The position numbers and the translations under genes are program-made. Shown here piece after piece: positions 33,772 to 41,608 of a stretch of 46,527 nucleotides of DNA (its first letter is position 1; each line of letters starts with the position of its first letter). Below the pieces are notes generated by a model that ran no database searches, was not told the origin of the DNA, and saw only the letters and a program-made list of their open reading frames with translations. Location: the IMG/VR virus record IMGVR_UViG_3300020020_000060, positions 1 through 46,527 of that record; one strand, written 5' to 3'. Source of the DNA: a virus.

Positions 33772-35028
33772 CTAATTTCCTTGCCAATGTTTCAAAAACC
33801 ATTTAAAATTTGCATTAAGGTAATACCTGAAGCAATCCAATTGATCCGCTTGTTGATTCGGGTCTTCCCTGTCACCCTTCTTAATACTCCCATCGGGAAG
33901 CATCTCTACAAATTGTAAATCGTGAATGAGTGGAGCGCAATTTGTCGGGTCTAAACTTATTTTATAATGCTCAAGAATTGAATTAACGAGTACTTGATTT
34001 TCTGCTATCCCAGGATTCACCGTAGGTATTTTAATTTGATTCGGACTAAGGTTTAATTGTGTCCTGATGACTTTGTAGTAGTTTAAATTATCCCTTACCA
34101 AAGCACTTGAAGCCTGTCCGGTTGCATCTCCGTTGACAATGAATAAAGTCTTCGGGTACTTCATTTTAATCACATCACAGAGCCGGTAAATATCTGAGTT
34201 AGGAAGTTTGATAGATTCAATTCCGAATATCTTGTCCTCGTAATGTTGAAAAACTGCACAGCAAATCGGATTCCTGTTGAAGTCAAAGGATAAGTAAAGC
34301 GGGTAGTCTGGATTAAACTTAGTTTCCTTAACGTGCTTATCTGTTTTGAATGAGAAAGCGAAACGATTGCCCATGTTAATGAATGGGATACAATAGAACA
34401 ACTCTAAAAATATCCCTTCCGGATAAATTGCCCTTTGCTCATCAATTTTCTCCTGTGTCAGGATCCCAGCTTTAACCGCATCGTCAGCCGTGAACTTAAA
34501 ATGCTCCCAAGTTGGCAAAAGTCCGTCCTGAACCTTTCTTGCCAGTTGGTAATACCAATTATCAATCCCCCTCATGTTTCCTATACACCTTATCCGTCCG
34601 TTTGTTGCTGTGGTTGTTGAAAGGATTGCATGAAAAGCCCCTTCTTTCATCCGGCTTCCTTCGTCAATAACTACCCCGTAAACGTCCTCCCCGTAAAGTG
34701 AATCAGGATCGTCCCCTGACCTGAAAACGATTTTAGTGCCTTTTGGGGTCACTATGGTGTAAGGACTGGAATTATATATCGTGTAGTTCGGATTGCCCTT
34801 AATCTTGGCGCAAATGCGGTTAAAAGCGATTTTAGCCTGTTCGTTGATCGGAGCTACCCACCAATAATTCCAACCAGGTTGAACGTGTGGCTGTTGGGCT
34901 TCCCGGAATAGCCACCACATGTGAGAAACTGTTTTCCCGATTTTAGTCCCTGCTTCTGTGATTGTGTTTAAAGGGGAATCTATCATTTGCTTCTGATAGT
35001 CGGATAGTTGGGGGGTTTTTATCTTCAT
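33772..35028 (-). CDS. terL: large terminase subunit
   Basis: The 418-residue protein carries an ATPase Walker A-like AGTKIGKT (residues 26-33), Walker B VVIDEGSR (119-126) and the C-terminal RNase H-like nuclease acidic residues in LSFDFNRNP, IVNGDATGQ and QLDCFRYY. This is the DNA-packaging motor and headful/terminus nuclease. It is on the short side for TerL. Its start shares a base with the small terminase stop, but it is separated from the portal gene by some 20 kb, which is unusual. Confidence 0.9.
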   Translation of the reverse strand: MKIKTPQLSDYQKQMIDSPLNTITEAGTKIGKTVSHMWWLFREAQQPHVQPGWNYWWVAPINEQAKIAFNRICAKIKGNPNYTIYNSSPYTIVTPKGTKIVFRSGDDPDSLYGEDVYGVVIDEGSRMKEGAFHAILSTTTATNGRIRCIGNMRGIDNWYYQLARKVQDGLLPTWEHFKFTADDAVKAGILTQEKIDEQRAIYPEGIFLELFYCIPFINMGNRFAFSFKTDKHVKETKFNPDYPLYLSFDFNRNPICCAVFQHYEDKIFGIESIKLPNSDIYRLCDVIKMKYPKTLFIVNGDATGQASSALVRDNLNYYKVIRTQLNLSPNQIKIPTVNPGIAENQVLVNSILEHYKISLDPTNCAPLIHDLQFVEMLPDGSIKKGDREDPNQQADQLDCFRYYLNANFKWFLKHWQGN

Positions 35029-35423
35029 TAGAAAGTAAAATCAACGTCCTGAGTAGTGATATTCGTTTCAGTCTTTTCAGAATATCCCTGTTTAGAAAGA
35101 AGCACTTTTGCAATGATTGGATTATAGTCTCCTGAAAGGCCATTATTAATTAATCTTTCAACCTGTTTTGCTCGTAATATGTTAATAACGTCGGAAAAAG
35201 GTTTGTATTTTTTCTCCCATTCGTAAATTGTGTCCTTGTGTAATTTTAGATAAATAGCTAATCCTTCGATTGTTGGAAGGTTAACCCTTACCTTTTCTTT
35301 GAACGCTGTAAACTTTTCAGATTCACCAGAAACAACCTGAACCAATTCATCATTGCACGAATCAACGTAGTCTTTAACCTTATTTACATAAGATTCGCTG
35401 TATTTTGTAGGTCTACCTGTCAT
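35028..35423 (-). CDS. terS: small terminase subunit
   Basis: The 131-residue protein starts MTGRPTKYSESYVNKV and has a helix-turn-helix region (EGLAIYLKLHKDTIYEWEKKY), then an oligomerisation helix with RLINNGLSGDYNP and KVLLSKQGYSEKTE, the pattern of TerS proteins that recognise phage DNA for packaging. It is directly upstream of and coupled to the large subunit. Confidence 0.85.
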   Translation of the reverse strand: MTGRPTKYSESYVNKVKDYVDSCNDELVQVVSGESEKFTAFKEKVRVNLPTIEGLAIYLKLHKDTIYEWEKKYKPFSDVINILRAKQVERLINNGLSGDYNPIIAKVLLSKQGYSEKTETNITTQDVDFTF

Positions 35424-35683
35424 ATTACCTCGACAAGATACAAAGAAAATGCGAGGAGTTTATCGCCTTTGCTTTCTTCCCAAATTTCCCTTTTCCGCTT
35501 TTCAGGAAGATTGGGAAGATCCCCCGCCTTTTTCAAATTACAATAAATCTCAGCTAAAAACCATTTTGGGATATTGTGTTCCTTTATAAATTCCCTTCCT
35601 AATTTTATAAAAGGAGTTGATAACTTAACACAAGTTTCAAATGAGTATATTCCTTCACCGTTAAAGAGGGATATTGCTTTCAT
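35420..35683 (-). CDS. small protein between radical-SAM-like and terminase genes
   Basis: The 87-residue protein begins MKAISLFNGEGIYSFETCV and ends in helical, basic-acidic sequence (LPEKRKREIWEESKGDK). No signal, no cysteine cluster. Coupled by ATGA overlaps on both sides. Unknown; it may belong to the modification genes upstream or the packaging genes downstream. Confidence 0.5.
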   Translation of the reverse strand: MKAISLFNGEGIYSFETCVKLSTPFIKLGREFIKEHNIPKWFLAEIYCNLKKAGDLPNLPEKRKREIWEESKGDKLLAFSLYLVEVI

Positions 35684-36486
35684 AAAATAGAAAGTTGTTT
35701 TACTAAGCCTCGTTTATTTGGATAAAAAATATTGCTTAAAACATTCACTCCACACATTTCTTTACAGGTTGAACACTTACCCATATAAGTCTTTCGGTTG
35801 AACTTACTTGCTAATTGTTTCTTACCGTTAAAAACTTCTTCCTTTGCGTTAATAATTCCATTCAGTAAAAACGGATTTGATTTAGTTGGCCTGAAAACCG
35901 TGTCTATTGTTGATTCGTTTTTAAACAATCTCCTTTGAACCTCTGCCCGTTTTTCATCATTGAAATCACAAGATATAATTCTTAAAACTGATTTACAATA
36001 GGGCTTAATCCTTTCGTATTGTTCCAAAGATCGGTTTAACATTTCTTCATTATCTAAAGCCGAAACAGAAGTATTTATACAAAGGTTTAAGTTACTAAAA
36101 TATTTCAATTGTTCGTCGGTTAATAAAGTCCAATGCCTTGTGATAATTATTATTTCTGTGTTACACCTGGAAAGTGTTTTTAATATCTTAATTGTATGCT
36201 CCCAATTTTCCGAAGGATCACCGCTTGCGCCAATTCTTATAAACGGCATTTTTATTCTTGTGATCTCTTGTAAAATTTTCCGTTTGTGTGCTTCGCTTTC
36301 AAAATCCCTTAAAACTGTTTTCGTAAAGTCGTGACCGTATCTTTTCGCTGTTCGTGCTGCATAGCAATCCCCATAACAACCCCTTTCGTTTTCTGCCATA
36401 CCCGAAGCGCAACCCATTGTAGTGTCAATAACGTAAACGCCACGCCCGTTTCTTACTAATGATATTTTAGTTGTATAAGGTTTCAC
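35680..36486 (-). CDS. radical-SAM-like protein
   Basis: The 268-residue protein has cysteines 26, 37 and 41 in GCASGMAENERGCYGDCYAA, then FIRIGASGDPSENW, characteristic of phage radical-SAM-like proteins (Gp37/Gp68-related), and a C-terminal KCSTCKEMCG group that may bind a second cluster. Spacing is C-x10-C-x3-C and not the canonical C-x3-C-x2-C, so iron-sulfur chemistry is inferred. Neighbouring the GNAT-methyltransferase gene, coupled by ATGA, it might modify DNA bases. Confidence 0.6.
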   Translation of the reverse strand: MKPYTTKISLVRNGRGVYVIDTTMGCASGMAENERGCYGDCYAARTAKRYGHDFTKTVLRDFESEAHKRKILQEITRIKMPFIRIGASGDPSENWEHTIKILKTLSRCNTEIIIITRHWTLLTDEQLKYFSNLNLCINTSVSALDNEEMLNRSLEQYERIKPYCKSVLRIISCDFNDEKRAEVQRRLFKNESTIDTVFRPTKSNPFLLNGIINAKEEVFNGKKQLASKFNRKTYMGKCSTCKEMCGVNVLSNIFYPNKRGLVKQLSIL

Positions 36487-37928
36487 AGTCTGCCTATTGG
36501 AGGGTATAAGTCCTTAATTTTATCCATGTCCCCTTTATAAAATACAAGTATCTTTTGCTCCCTCTTTGGAAACTTTCTTGTCTTTAGGGTTTTCTTTGCC
36601 GTTGCTAATCTGGTAAATTCACACTCCAGATAAACAATTTTATTATAAATATGCAAACCTTGATCTTTAAAGAATAACTCATGTTCAGCCTCACAACCAT
36701 AATAAGCCCCTTTCTTATCCCTGCTGTCTCCGGTCATTACTACAAAAAAGCAATTATCATTAAGCACACTTATAGCATTTTTATACCCCTCAAAAAGCAT
36801 ATCCCTAAATTCATTATAGGTAGGTAAAGAATTTAATTCACCTTCGGGAGATTCACCATTGTAATCAAGATATTCCTCTACCTGATAATAAGGGGGGCAA
36901 CTAAATATAAGATCGTATTTCTGTTTAGGGGTGAACTTTGAACTATCTGACTTTATCCACTTTGTGTTATAAAATCCACTACAAATTGCATTGTTAGCAT
37001 CACATTGGTTTTGCCTGATCTCACTTGAAAGATATTCGTAATCATAACTTCCAGTAACAAACCCCATTTGAACGCCACCCCCAAAAGGATTATAAACCCT
37101 TACGCCATTTGTAGGCATGAACATTCTTAAAATAACTTCACAGGCCACAGGATCAAGAACAGATACATTTGAGTTAAGTGATTTAGTTTTATTCTCTACT
37201 ATTTTATCATCAACTACCTTACGGGTTTGAAGTACGACATTTGCCATGCCAGAAGTACCTTGCCATGCGCCTTCCCTTGATGCGTATTTTGGATTTAATA
37301 TCCCGTATTTTTCACCAGCAGCTTCAATTTTTTCATTCCATTCCCTTTTCATTTTCAACCAATCACCCTTAAGGGAATTCCATACATTAGTCATAGTAGC
37401 ATGGGCAAGCCTTTTCATCCTTACCTGTTCAAATGTTCCATAAACCATATACTCATAACCGGAAAGATTTAGATAGGTTTTAAATCCGACACTTTCCAAA
37501 ACTTTAGGACATTCAAGATCATGCTTTGTAGATACTGTCATTATCATAGGGTAACCGTAAGTATTTTGCTTTATTATCTCCCTTAGCATATCCTTATAAA
37601 TCTCTTTATCCTTTCTATCTAACATCATTGCCGACTGAAGTAAACAGAATTCACCTACTTCGTGGTTAACCTGGAAAGTAAAGAAACCGGAAAACTCGTT
37701 ATTAATTTTAAGAACAATGGCAGAATGTATCTGCATGTTCTTTCGGGCTGCCCTATAAGCAACGCCATCTTCTATAGCCAGTTTAGCAACCTGTTCTTCG
37801 TAACCCGATCCGATTACAGAAGGTAAATACTCAAAGTCAATTTTGTCCTCAAACAGTTTAGTTTGATCCATTAGTTTAACCACTTTGGCGGGTTTTTGTT
37901 TTTTGGTTTGTTTTTGTGCTTCTATCAT
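36483..37928 (-). CDS. GNAT-like domain fused to DNA amino-methyltransferase
   Basis: The 481-residue protein has a basic tail, then an acetyltransferase-like region at about 60-165 (IVLKINNEFSGFFTFQV through VLESVGFKTYLNLSG), and from about 275 a methyltransferase with YNPFGGG (279-285, motif I type) and SCPPYY (343-348, motif IV of N6-adenine/N4-cytosine enzymes). An acetyltransferase domain in front of a methyltransferase resembles components used for unusual base modification such as that of Mom. It is coupled to both neighbours by overlaps. The domain order suggests SAM-dependent methylation plus acyl transfer on DNA. Confidence 0.65.
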   Translation of the reverse strand: MIEAQKQTKKQKPAKVVKLMDQTKLFEDKIDFEYLPSVIGSGYEEQVAKLAIEDGVAYRAARKNMQIHSAIVLKINNEFSGFFTFQVNHEVGEFCLLQSAMMLDRKDKEIYKDMLREIIKQNTYGYPMIMTVSTKHDLECPKVLESVGFKTYLNLSGYEYMVYGTFEQVRMKRLAHATMTNVWNSLKGDWLKMKREWNEKIEAAGEKYGILNPKYASREGAWQGTSGMANVVLQTRKVVDDKIVENKTKSLNSNVSVLDPVACEVILRMFMPTNGVRVYNPFGGGVQMGFVTGSYDYEYLSSEIRQNQCDANNAICSGFYNTKWIKSDSSKFTPKQKYDLIFSCPPYYQVEEYLDYNGESPEGELNSLPTYNEFRDMLFEGYKNAISVLNDNCFFVVMTGDSRDKKGAYYGCEAEHELFFKDQGLHIYNKIVYLECEFTRLATAKKTLKTRKFPKREQKILVFYKGDMDKIKDLYPPIGRL

Positions 37929-38437
37929 TTTCTCATTTTTAGAATGTCAGAAAAAATTAAATCTGTCTTTGCGTATCCTTTGAATGTTTCGTAAACACAA
38001 GCTGCCCTACATTTTAAATTGTCATTCTTGTAAACTTCTTGTATTTCTAAAACTTCCGCTTTTGTAAAAGGTCTTAAAAGTTTGTTTTCTTTCATTAAGT
38101 CGTACCACTTTGCAAGGTCGATAAACTGGAAGTTCGTAGGATGCTTTTTATAGGCCATTAGGAACTGATCCAGACGTTCAATTTCATTTGTTGGCTCTTT
38201 CTGTGGCTGAGTTTGAAAGCCTTTTATTTCGGTTCTCTTGGGGGTAAAATTGTTATTCGCCCACCTTGTTAATCTTCTTTCTGTGTCCCATGTCTTTTCA
38301 AGTTCCCACCTTTGTTTAGTTCCTGACTTGTTAGGCTCAGTCCAATAATCAAGAAATTCAGATATTACCGAAGTTGGAAATTTTAGCCTTAGCGGGTCAA
38401 TTTTCTTTTTAAGCAGTTCTGTTTTATCTTCTAACAT
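37925..38437 (-). CDS. replication-type protein (C-terminal motif of phage replication initiators)
   Basis: The 170-residue protein has near its start EFLDYWTEPNKSGTKQRWEL and TWDTERRLTRWANNN, the signature found at the C-terminal part of phage replication/helicase-loader proteins with a helix-turn-helix start (YWTEP..sGtKmRfE..kTWd..RRL..W). Here it is at the N-terminus and the HTH part is missing, so this may be a truncated or re-arranged version. A second helical part follows. Confidence 0.55.
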   Translation of the reverse strand: MLEDKTELLKKKIDPLRLKFPTSVISEFLDYWTEPNKSGTKQRWELEKTWDTERRLTRWANNNFTPKRTEIKGFQTQPQKEPTNEIERLDQFLMAYKKHPTNFQFIDLAKWYDLMKENKLLRPFTKAEVLEIQEVYKNDNLKCRAACVYETFKGYAKTDLIFSDILKMRK

Positions 38438-38682
38438 ACCACTTCTTTTATGATTTTACCATAACCTTGATTTGTTATTGCAAACTTTATAAAGCCGGGA
38501 TCACCATAAACCCTCATAGTATAATAACCGTCTTTGTCAGCAACGTAATTTCCCTTTTTGCCGCCATCAAAAAGAACTGCTCCCCATTGATTAATTGTTT
38601 TATCAAATGCTTCGGGGTTTTTACATTCAATTAAAAAATCTGTAAATCGTTCTTGTTCAAATTGCTCTGTTATTTTTGTCAT
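38431..38682 (-). CDS. small protein, first gene of the terminase-side operon
   Basis: The 83-residue protein lacks signal or membrane segments and is alpha/beta (TDFLIECKNPEAFDKTINQW; GYYTMRVYGDPGFIKFAI). It is the first gene after the long non-coding stretch and overlaps the next start by seven bases. Unknown function. Confidence 0.5.
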   Translation of the reverse strand: MTKITEQFEQERFTDFLIECKNPEAFDKTINQWGAVLFDGGKKGNYVADKDGYYTMRVYGDPGFIKFAITNQGYGKIIKEVVC

Positions 38683-38781
38683 AATTCAAGTTTTAAAGAT
38701 TTATTTATACCTCTCTTTATCCCTTGTATTCCTAATTAACTATCTTTACTCTGCTTAGAAGTAATTATAATTAACTCGTTA

Positions 38782-38812
38782 CAAAAGATAAAAAAGGGGT
38801 TTGTTAATTCAA
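38782..38812 (-). promoter_or_regulatory. candidate Bacteroidetes-type promoter overlapping a hairpin
   Basis: On the minus strand TTG (38812-38810) and TATCTTTTG (38790-38782) stand 19 bases apart, close to the Bacteroidetes -33 TTG and -7 TAnnTTTG consensus, with one extra T. It lies 100 bases ahead of the first gene of the block. However AAAAAAGGG/CCCTTTTTT at 38790-38823 makes a terminator-like hairpin over it, so the call is weak. Confidence 0.3.
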
Positions 38813-39007
38813 GTCCCTTTTTTCACTCACTCACTTTCCTTTCCTGAATATCCCATTTCGTTATCAAGCCTTTCGTTTTTACAAGGTCTCATGTTGATAG
38901 AGTAGATCAGCGCATGAACTTTCGGCCTAACATATTGAAAAGAGTGAAGATTACTATTTAACCGCACTTGAAAGCAGTAAGGAAAGAATCTGTTAAGAAC
39001 CTGAAAT

Positions 39008-39039
39008 AAAAAAGCCCCCGCATTTAATTGCGAGAGCTT
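39008..39039 (-). terminator. strong intrinsic terminator ending the early operon
   Basis: AGCTCTCGCA pairs with TGCGGGGGCT (ten pairs, two G-U) around a six-base ATTAAA loop and is followed by six T on the minus strand. It lies 145 bases after the Mom-like gene. Confidence 0.9.
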
Positions 39040-39101
39040 AGTTCCTTTATAAATCTTACCTATGATCGAAAGATTAGCTGAAAAGCAAACCTTATGTGAG
39101 A

Positions 39102-39109
39102 CAAAGTTA
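39102..39109 (-). promoter_or_regulatory. candidate -7 box of a short transcript
   Basis: TAACTTTG on the minus strand matches the Bacteroidetes -7 consensus TAnnTTTG exactly. No TTG is found at the matching -33 distance. A transcript starting here would be about 90 bases and end at the terminator at 39008. Confidence 0.3.
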
Positions 39110-39183
39110 AGCATAAGTAATTTAATTTATAAAGGTATCTCGAAGGTCAGAAAACAGTTTTACAAAACCAAATTTTAGGGGAA

Positions 39184-39795
39184 CTATTTTTTAGGGTAAG
39201 GCAAAACAGGATATTTTAATTTAGCCAAAAGCCGTTTCTTTCTTTTTCTGTCCGCATTAAAAAAAACGTACCTGTGTTTCCGGGGCCGATCAACTAATGA
39301 AAATTTATCACCATACTTTTCCCGAATTTCTGAAGCCGTGTATTTATCTGCAATCGTTTGGCAATGCTTATCGTTCCCTTCAATCGTCCAGTTTGTTCTT
39401 TTAGCTGATAGCCCGGTATAAATCCAGTTCGTAGCTTGATAAACTATTCCTAAATGCCCCTGATTAATTTCAGCAAAAGAAACTACAATTTCCTTATCTA
39501 CTAACTTCAGGGTATTGCCGATCAAATAGCTCTCACAGTTCTTAGGGGCTGTATCATTGACCCATAGTCTTGTTAGCTCAATTACATTATCCTTTTCTTC
39601 TAAACCGCAAATACCGCCCCGCAAAGGGGCTGATGAAGGTGTACCATAAACCACAACCCCAATGATATTTTCTTTATCGAATAACCCAAAAGCAAAAGAG
39701 CAAGGGGCTTTCCTGTGTAGGTAATGATTTTCAATTACAATGTTCATTGCGGTTTTATAAGCGATCCTTTGAATTGAAAATAATTCCTTAATCAT
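39184..39795 (-). CDS. Mom-like DNA modification protein (GNAT fold)
   Basis: The ATG at 39795 forms an ATGA overlap with the upstream stop; a longer frame adds 21 unrelated residues. The 203-residue product has NIVIENHYLHRKAPCSFAFG, GVVVYGTPSSAPLRGG and ELTRLWVNDTAPKNCESYLIG, matching Mu Mom-type proteins, GNAT-fold enzymes that convert adenine in DNA to N6-carbamoylmethyladenine and need iron. The same pathway protects phage DNA from host nucleases. It ends the early operon, so DNA modification is probably switched on before packaging. Confidence 0.75.
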   Translation of the reverse strand: MIKELFSIQRIAYKTAMNIVIENHYLHRKAPCSFAFGLFDKENIIGVVVYGTPSSAPLRGGICGLEEKDNVIELTRLWVNDTAPKNCESYLIGNTLKLVDKEIVVSFAEINQGHLGIVYQATNWIYTGLSAKRTNWTIEGNDKHCQTIADKYTASEIREKYGDKFSLVDRPRKHRYVFFNADRKRKKRLLAKLKYPVLPYPKK

Positions 39796-40091
39796 GGTTT
39801 TATTTTCTTCCCATTTTTCCGATAATAAAGATGCTGTAAAACGTCTAACATATTGCAATCAATGTACCACATCTCTTTAGCCGTTTCAAATGACCTACGG
39901 GCCTCGTCTGTGTAAATTGAATCGAATACCTGTACATAAGCCGTCTTGATAAATGTTGTGTCTAATTTGTGCCAATCAATTACCATTTCGTACCGATCAA
40001 AAGTGTACTGCCTTTCTCCGATCTCTTGTTTTGTACAGGAACAAAAGGCAGCGATAAGGCACATAGCTAATATGAAAATTATGAATCTCAT
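39792..40091 (-). CDS. small lipoprotein
   Basis: The 99-residue product starts MRFIIFILAMCLIAAFCSC, a lipoprotein signal with a lipobox ending at Cys17 or Cys19. The mature part is basic-acidic and Tyr-rich. As an early gene it could alter the host envelope, for instance to exclude other phages, though that is inference. Coupled to the Mom-like gene by ATGA. Confidence 0.55.
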   Translation of the reverse strand: MRFIIFILAMCLIAAFCSCTKQEIGERQYTFDRYEMVIDWHKLDTTFIKTAYVQVFDSIYTDEARRSFETAKEMWYIDCNMLDVLQHLYYRKNGKKIKP

Positions 40092-40390
40092 TTAGATTGA
40101 ATTTGAAAACTTTCTAAAACTAATTTAAAAGAAATATCATCATATTGGGTAATGCGGTAAACGTACTTATTAATCAATTCTTTCCTTGAGTTTTGACCAA
40201 AATCTAATAACTCAAATTCTATTAATTGGTCAGTTTCAAAGCCAGCCTTCTTTATAAACAATTCGTCCTTCATTAAATAGTAGGGGCTGTCATCCATTGG
40301 GTTTCTTCCGTTTGGCCTGTAATCTATACCATTGTCAATGAAAAATTGATTAAGGCTTTTGTCTTTTACTGAAAATCTTAAATCTGACAT
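40088..40390 (-). CDS. small early protein, unknown
   Basis: The 100-residue protein has no signal or membrane segment; FFIDNGIDYRPNGRNPMDDS is followed by beta-rich sequence. The start is 100 bases after the structured RNA region. ATGA overlap with the next gene. Family not recognised. Confidence 0.5.
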   Translation of the reverse strand: MSDLRFSVKDKSLNQFFIDNGIDYRPNGRNPMDDSPYYLMKDELFIKKAGFETDQLIEFELLDFGQNSRKELINKYVYRITQYDDISFKLVLESFQIQSK

Positions 40391-40407
40391 ATATTTTGTT
40401 TTAAGTT

Positions 40408-40442
40408 TTTAAAATGACCCAGTTGTAGAAACAACCGGGGAG
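40408..40442 (-). terminator. terminator-like hairpin
   Basis: On the minus strand CCCGGTTGT and ACAACTGGG form nine pairs with loop TTCT and are followed by TCATTTT. It lies 20 bases before the next gene's start. Confidence 0.5.
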
Positions 40443-40489
40443 ATTTTGTGAACCACCATCGGGACTGCAACGCCCCGTGTATATCGTTT

Positions 40490-40606
40490 AAAATGAGTTG
40501 TGATGGGCGTTCTCATCGCTGTTGCTATTCCGCTGCGAACAAAATGGTTGGCGGGTATCAATAGCACGTTCCCGTTTCCCAAGTTCACCACAACTCAAAG
40601 AACTTT
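40490..40606 (-). ncRNA. structured RNA candidate, AAGTTCTTTG element (copy 3)
   Basis: Immediately after the stop of the upstream gene the minus strand has AAAGTTCTTTG followed by GAGTTGTG. This pairs with CACAACTC at 40502-40495, eight perfect pairs about 86 bases apart, then ATTTT. Inside, TGCTATT pairs with AATAGCA and CCGC with GCGG. The start motif, closing stem and U-run match the two plus-strand elements. A GTG-initiated 60-residue frame crosses the region but ignores this structure. Confidence 0.55.
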
Positions 40607-40916
40607 AAATTTCTTTCCTAACCGTTTCACCTTCCTTTTGCCTTGCCTCATTCACCGTTCCCCGAAGGTCTGGGTTTTCCTCCTGTAACTTTTGGCGAAC
40701 CCGGCGAATCGTTTCGGCGTTAGTTAATTTACTTTCTGAATAAAGCATAAGAAAAGTATTGGCCGACATATTCTTTACATCCCAATTCAGATTTAATAAA
40801 TCAAATTTCCACACCGTAGCAATTAGCTTATTGTCACTATCCCTTAAATGCGGATGCTTTTCAAGCAAAGCCTTAACACGATCTTTTACAAGGGACATTT
40901 CTCTGATTAGTCGCAT
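40605..40916 (-). CDS. early protein, unknown
   Basis: The 103-residue protein has helical sequence including LLEKHPHLRDSDNKLIATVW and QKLQEENPDLRG. An ATG at 40898 is an alternative start; the ATG at 40916 overlaps the upstream stop by ten bases and is preferred as such overlaps are typical here. Related small helical proteins are common in the early regions of Bacteroidetes phages, but no activity is known. Confidence 0.55.
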   Translation of the reverse strand: MRLIREMSLVKDRVKALLEKHPHLRDSDNKLIATVWKFDLLNLNWDVKNMSANTFLMLYSESKLTNAETIRRVRQKLQEENPDLRGTVNEARQKEGETVRKEI

Positions 40917-41092
40917 ATATTTTCACATTTTATAGTAGGAAGCACATGAATATTATATTGCCACATTCTGCCCTCAAGTTCTTTTTGCCACATTAAAATA
41001 ATACTTCTCATTTGGTATTTATTTGCATAAACATAAGTAGCTTTTACGCTCTCATATTTATTCTTGTGGATAAGACGAATAATTCCAGGCAT
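40907..41092 (-). CDS. small early protein, unknown
   Basis: The 61-residue product contains MRSIILMWQKEL, closely similar (also in DNA) to MKSIILLWQM, the start of the GIY-YIG gene at 43254. TAATG overlap with the gene upstream. No family recognised; the similarity may reflect an old duplication of a segment. Confidence 0.45.
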   Translation of the reverse strand: MPGIIRLIHKNKYESVKATYVYANKYQMRSIILMWQKELEGRMWQYNIHVLPTIKCENICD

Positions 41093-41274
41093 TATAATTT
41101 AAAGTTTTTCCAGTTAAAAAAATATTCATTCTTTGGCTCATGGTGATTATTCGCAACCCTATTTACAACGCTTATATTTACCCCTAAAGATTTAGAAACA
41201 TCCTTTTGTTTCTTACCCTTTTTAAGTTCTTGCTTTATCTTCTCAATCATTTCAGGGCTTGTTGTTCGTTGCAT
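41092..41274 (-). CDS. small helix-turn-helix protein
   Basis: The 60-residue product has EKIKQELKKGKKQKDVSKSLGVNISVVNRVANN, split as helix, loop and recognition helix of a homeodomain-like HTH. The C-terminal tail is basic and aromatic. It may regulate early genes or target the coupled NinG-like nuclease. The start is 23 bases inside the NinG-like gene. Confidence 0.55.
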   Translation of the reverse strand: MQRTTSPEMIEKIKQELKKGKKQKDVSKSLGVNISVVNRVANNHHEPKNEYFFNWKNFKL

Positions 41275-41608
41275 AAGTATTTATTATAAGGTTCAACTCT
41301 ACGTCCGTCCAAGTCTTTTTATGCCTTGCTGCTGAATCTAAAAAATCCACTTTAGCCTGCCCGTATCTTCTTATCAACCCTTCCCGAAATCCTTTTTCAT
41401 TTCCTGCCTTAGTTAGATTACAATGGATACATTGCCCCTGAACATTCATTTCGTTAAACTGCAAAGCTGAATATAAATGACCATGATAAAAATGCCCAGC
41501 GTTATGAACCCCGCCTGTGATACAAGAAATACAACCACAATCTTTGTCCCTTTCACGGATCCACTTATTGAAAACTTTTATAGCTTTATTTTTTAATGCC
41601 TTACTCAT
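41252..41608 (-). CDS. ninG: NinG-like recombination nuclease
   Basis: The 118-residue product has WIRERDKDCGCISC, HNAGHFYHG and QCIHCN, with the His/Asn and Cys pairs that define lambda NinG (Rap)-type proteins, Holliday-junction-acting nucleases with a zinc site. It is short compared with lambda NinG, covering the core. Operon position next to RecT supports a recombination role. Confidence 0.7.
   Translation of the reverse strand: MSKALKNKAIKVFNKWIRERDKDCGCISCITGGVHNAGHFYHGHLYSALQFNEMNVQGQCIHCNLTKAGNEKGFREGLIRRYGQAKVDFLDSAARHKKTWTDVELNLIINTYATNNKP

Larger units (their letters stand above)
38683..39183. other. 500-base non-coding stretch between two minus-strand operons
   Basis: Contains no believable gene. 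A 95-residue frame at 38827-39114 is rejected because it contains the terminator at 39008-39039. The stretch holds that terminator, a TAACTTTG promoter-like box at 39102-39109 and a second terminator-like hairpin at 38790-38823. A decamer ACTTGAATTA occurs twice (about 38803-38812 and just before the ATG at 38682). Confidence 0.6.

Noticed and set aside
38827-39114. Minus-strand open frame of 95 codons in the long non-coding gap
   Set aside because: It contains a strong intrinsic terminator and has no protein-like pattern.
40409-40591. GTG-initiated 60-codon frame between two early genes
   Set aside because: Spacing to neighbours is gene-like, but the stretch forms the AAGTTCTTTG element with an eight-pair closing stem plus a nine-pair hairpin; RNA explains it better. 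A small gene is not fully excluded.
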